From positions 1 through 29,331 of the forward strand of contig JACPRG010000123.1 in assembly GCA_016190025.1 (NCBI GenBank): a stretch of DNA of 29,331 nucleotides. The letters are read 5' to 3'. This document shows positions 29,271 to 29,331 of the stretch, piece by piece. Position 1 is the first letter of the stretch, and each line of letters opens with the position of its first letter. The DNA is from Candidatus Tectimicrobiota bacterium. Its GTDB lineage: Bacteria; UBA8248; JACPRG01. Under the pieces are notes generated by a model that searched no databases, was not told the origin of the DNA, and worked only from the letters and a program-made list of their open reading frames with translations. The position numbers and the translations under genes are program-made.

Positions 29271-29331
29271 TTAAGACCTCTCGATTAACCCCCTGACGAT
29301 TTTGTCAATCAGCCGCTTTTGTTCGACGAAG
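29271..29331 (-). CDS. C-terminal fragment of a gene running in from the right edge
   Basis: On the minus strand the window's last 61 bases encode FVEQKRLIDKIVRGLIERS and a TAA stop at 29271-29273. The amphipathic, helix-like composition looks like the end of a real protein, but only 19 residues are visible. It would converge on the 79-aa membrane protein gene. The family cannot be identified. Confidence 0.4.
   Translation of the reverse strand, partial: FVEQKRLIDKIVRGLIERS

Overview
The window is about 29 kb of GC-rich bacterial chromosome with strongly GC-biased third codon positions and mostly clear Shine-Dalgarno (SD) sites. I see no rRNA, tRNA, CRISPR array, transposase or phage gene. 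The mix of an F420-type luciferase-like oxidoreductase, orphan ABC solute-binding proteins, several amidohydrolases, a formamidase-family enzyme and a class II aldolase/dehydrogenase fusion is typical of GC-rich uncultivated soil or groundwater lineages such as Rokubacteria, Methylomirabilota or Tectomicrobia. That placement is inference from gene content only.

Left part (0-8.9 kb). A minus-strand catabolic-looking trio (ACMSD-like amidohydrolase, acetamidase/formamidase family, aldolase/SDR fusion) is divergent from a DUF72 gene and a Gpt-like phosphoribosyltransferase. A lipoprotein/flavin-reductase pair follows on the minus strand. An unrecognised 195-aa protein with a good promoter then leads into nagA.

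Middle (8.9-20 kb). nagA is followed by an N-acyl-D-amino-acid deacylase, a membrane-anchored TPR protein and a secreted DUF4412-like protein; the last three are tightly packed. Next come an orphan ABC solute-binding protein, a class II-like cytochrome c, a thioredoxin-fold [2Fe-2S] ferredoxin, a Mn-type superoxide dismutase with strong promoter, palindromic leader and terminator, a BMP-family binding protein with an LLM oxidoreductase, and a UPF0316/DUF5698 membrane protein.

Right part (20-29.3 kb). A small gene ends in a UUCG-loop terminator. A TetR regulator, a DoxX protein and a small secreted protein lie on one strand; the secreted-protein promoter has a 16-bp repeat that exactly fills its -35/-10 spacer and recurs one base-pair-exact 33 bp away. 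A secreted protein with two related end domains follows. A minus-strand operon encodes a YheO/DauR-like regulator, a YgeY-like M20 hydrolase and a knotted-type carbamoyltransferase, the last two joined by an ATGA overlap.

Divergent from that operon is the most unusual locus: a head-to-tail duplication (27439-28125 and 28126-28950) of a unit encoding two tiny envelope proteins, one secreted and one a 31-aa membrane peptide. A further small membrane protein follows. The secreted peptide resembles the small TetR/DoxX-linked secreted protein at 22.2 kb, so this genome seems to carry a dispersed family of small envelope proteins that I cannot tie to a known system.
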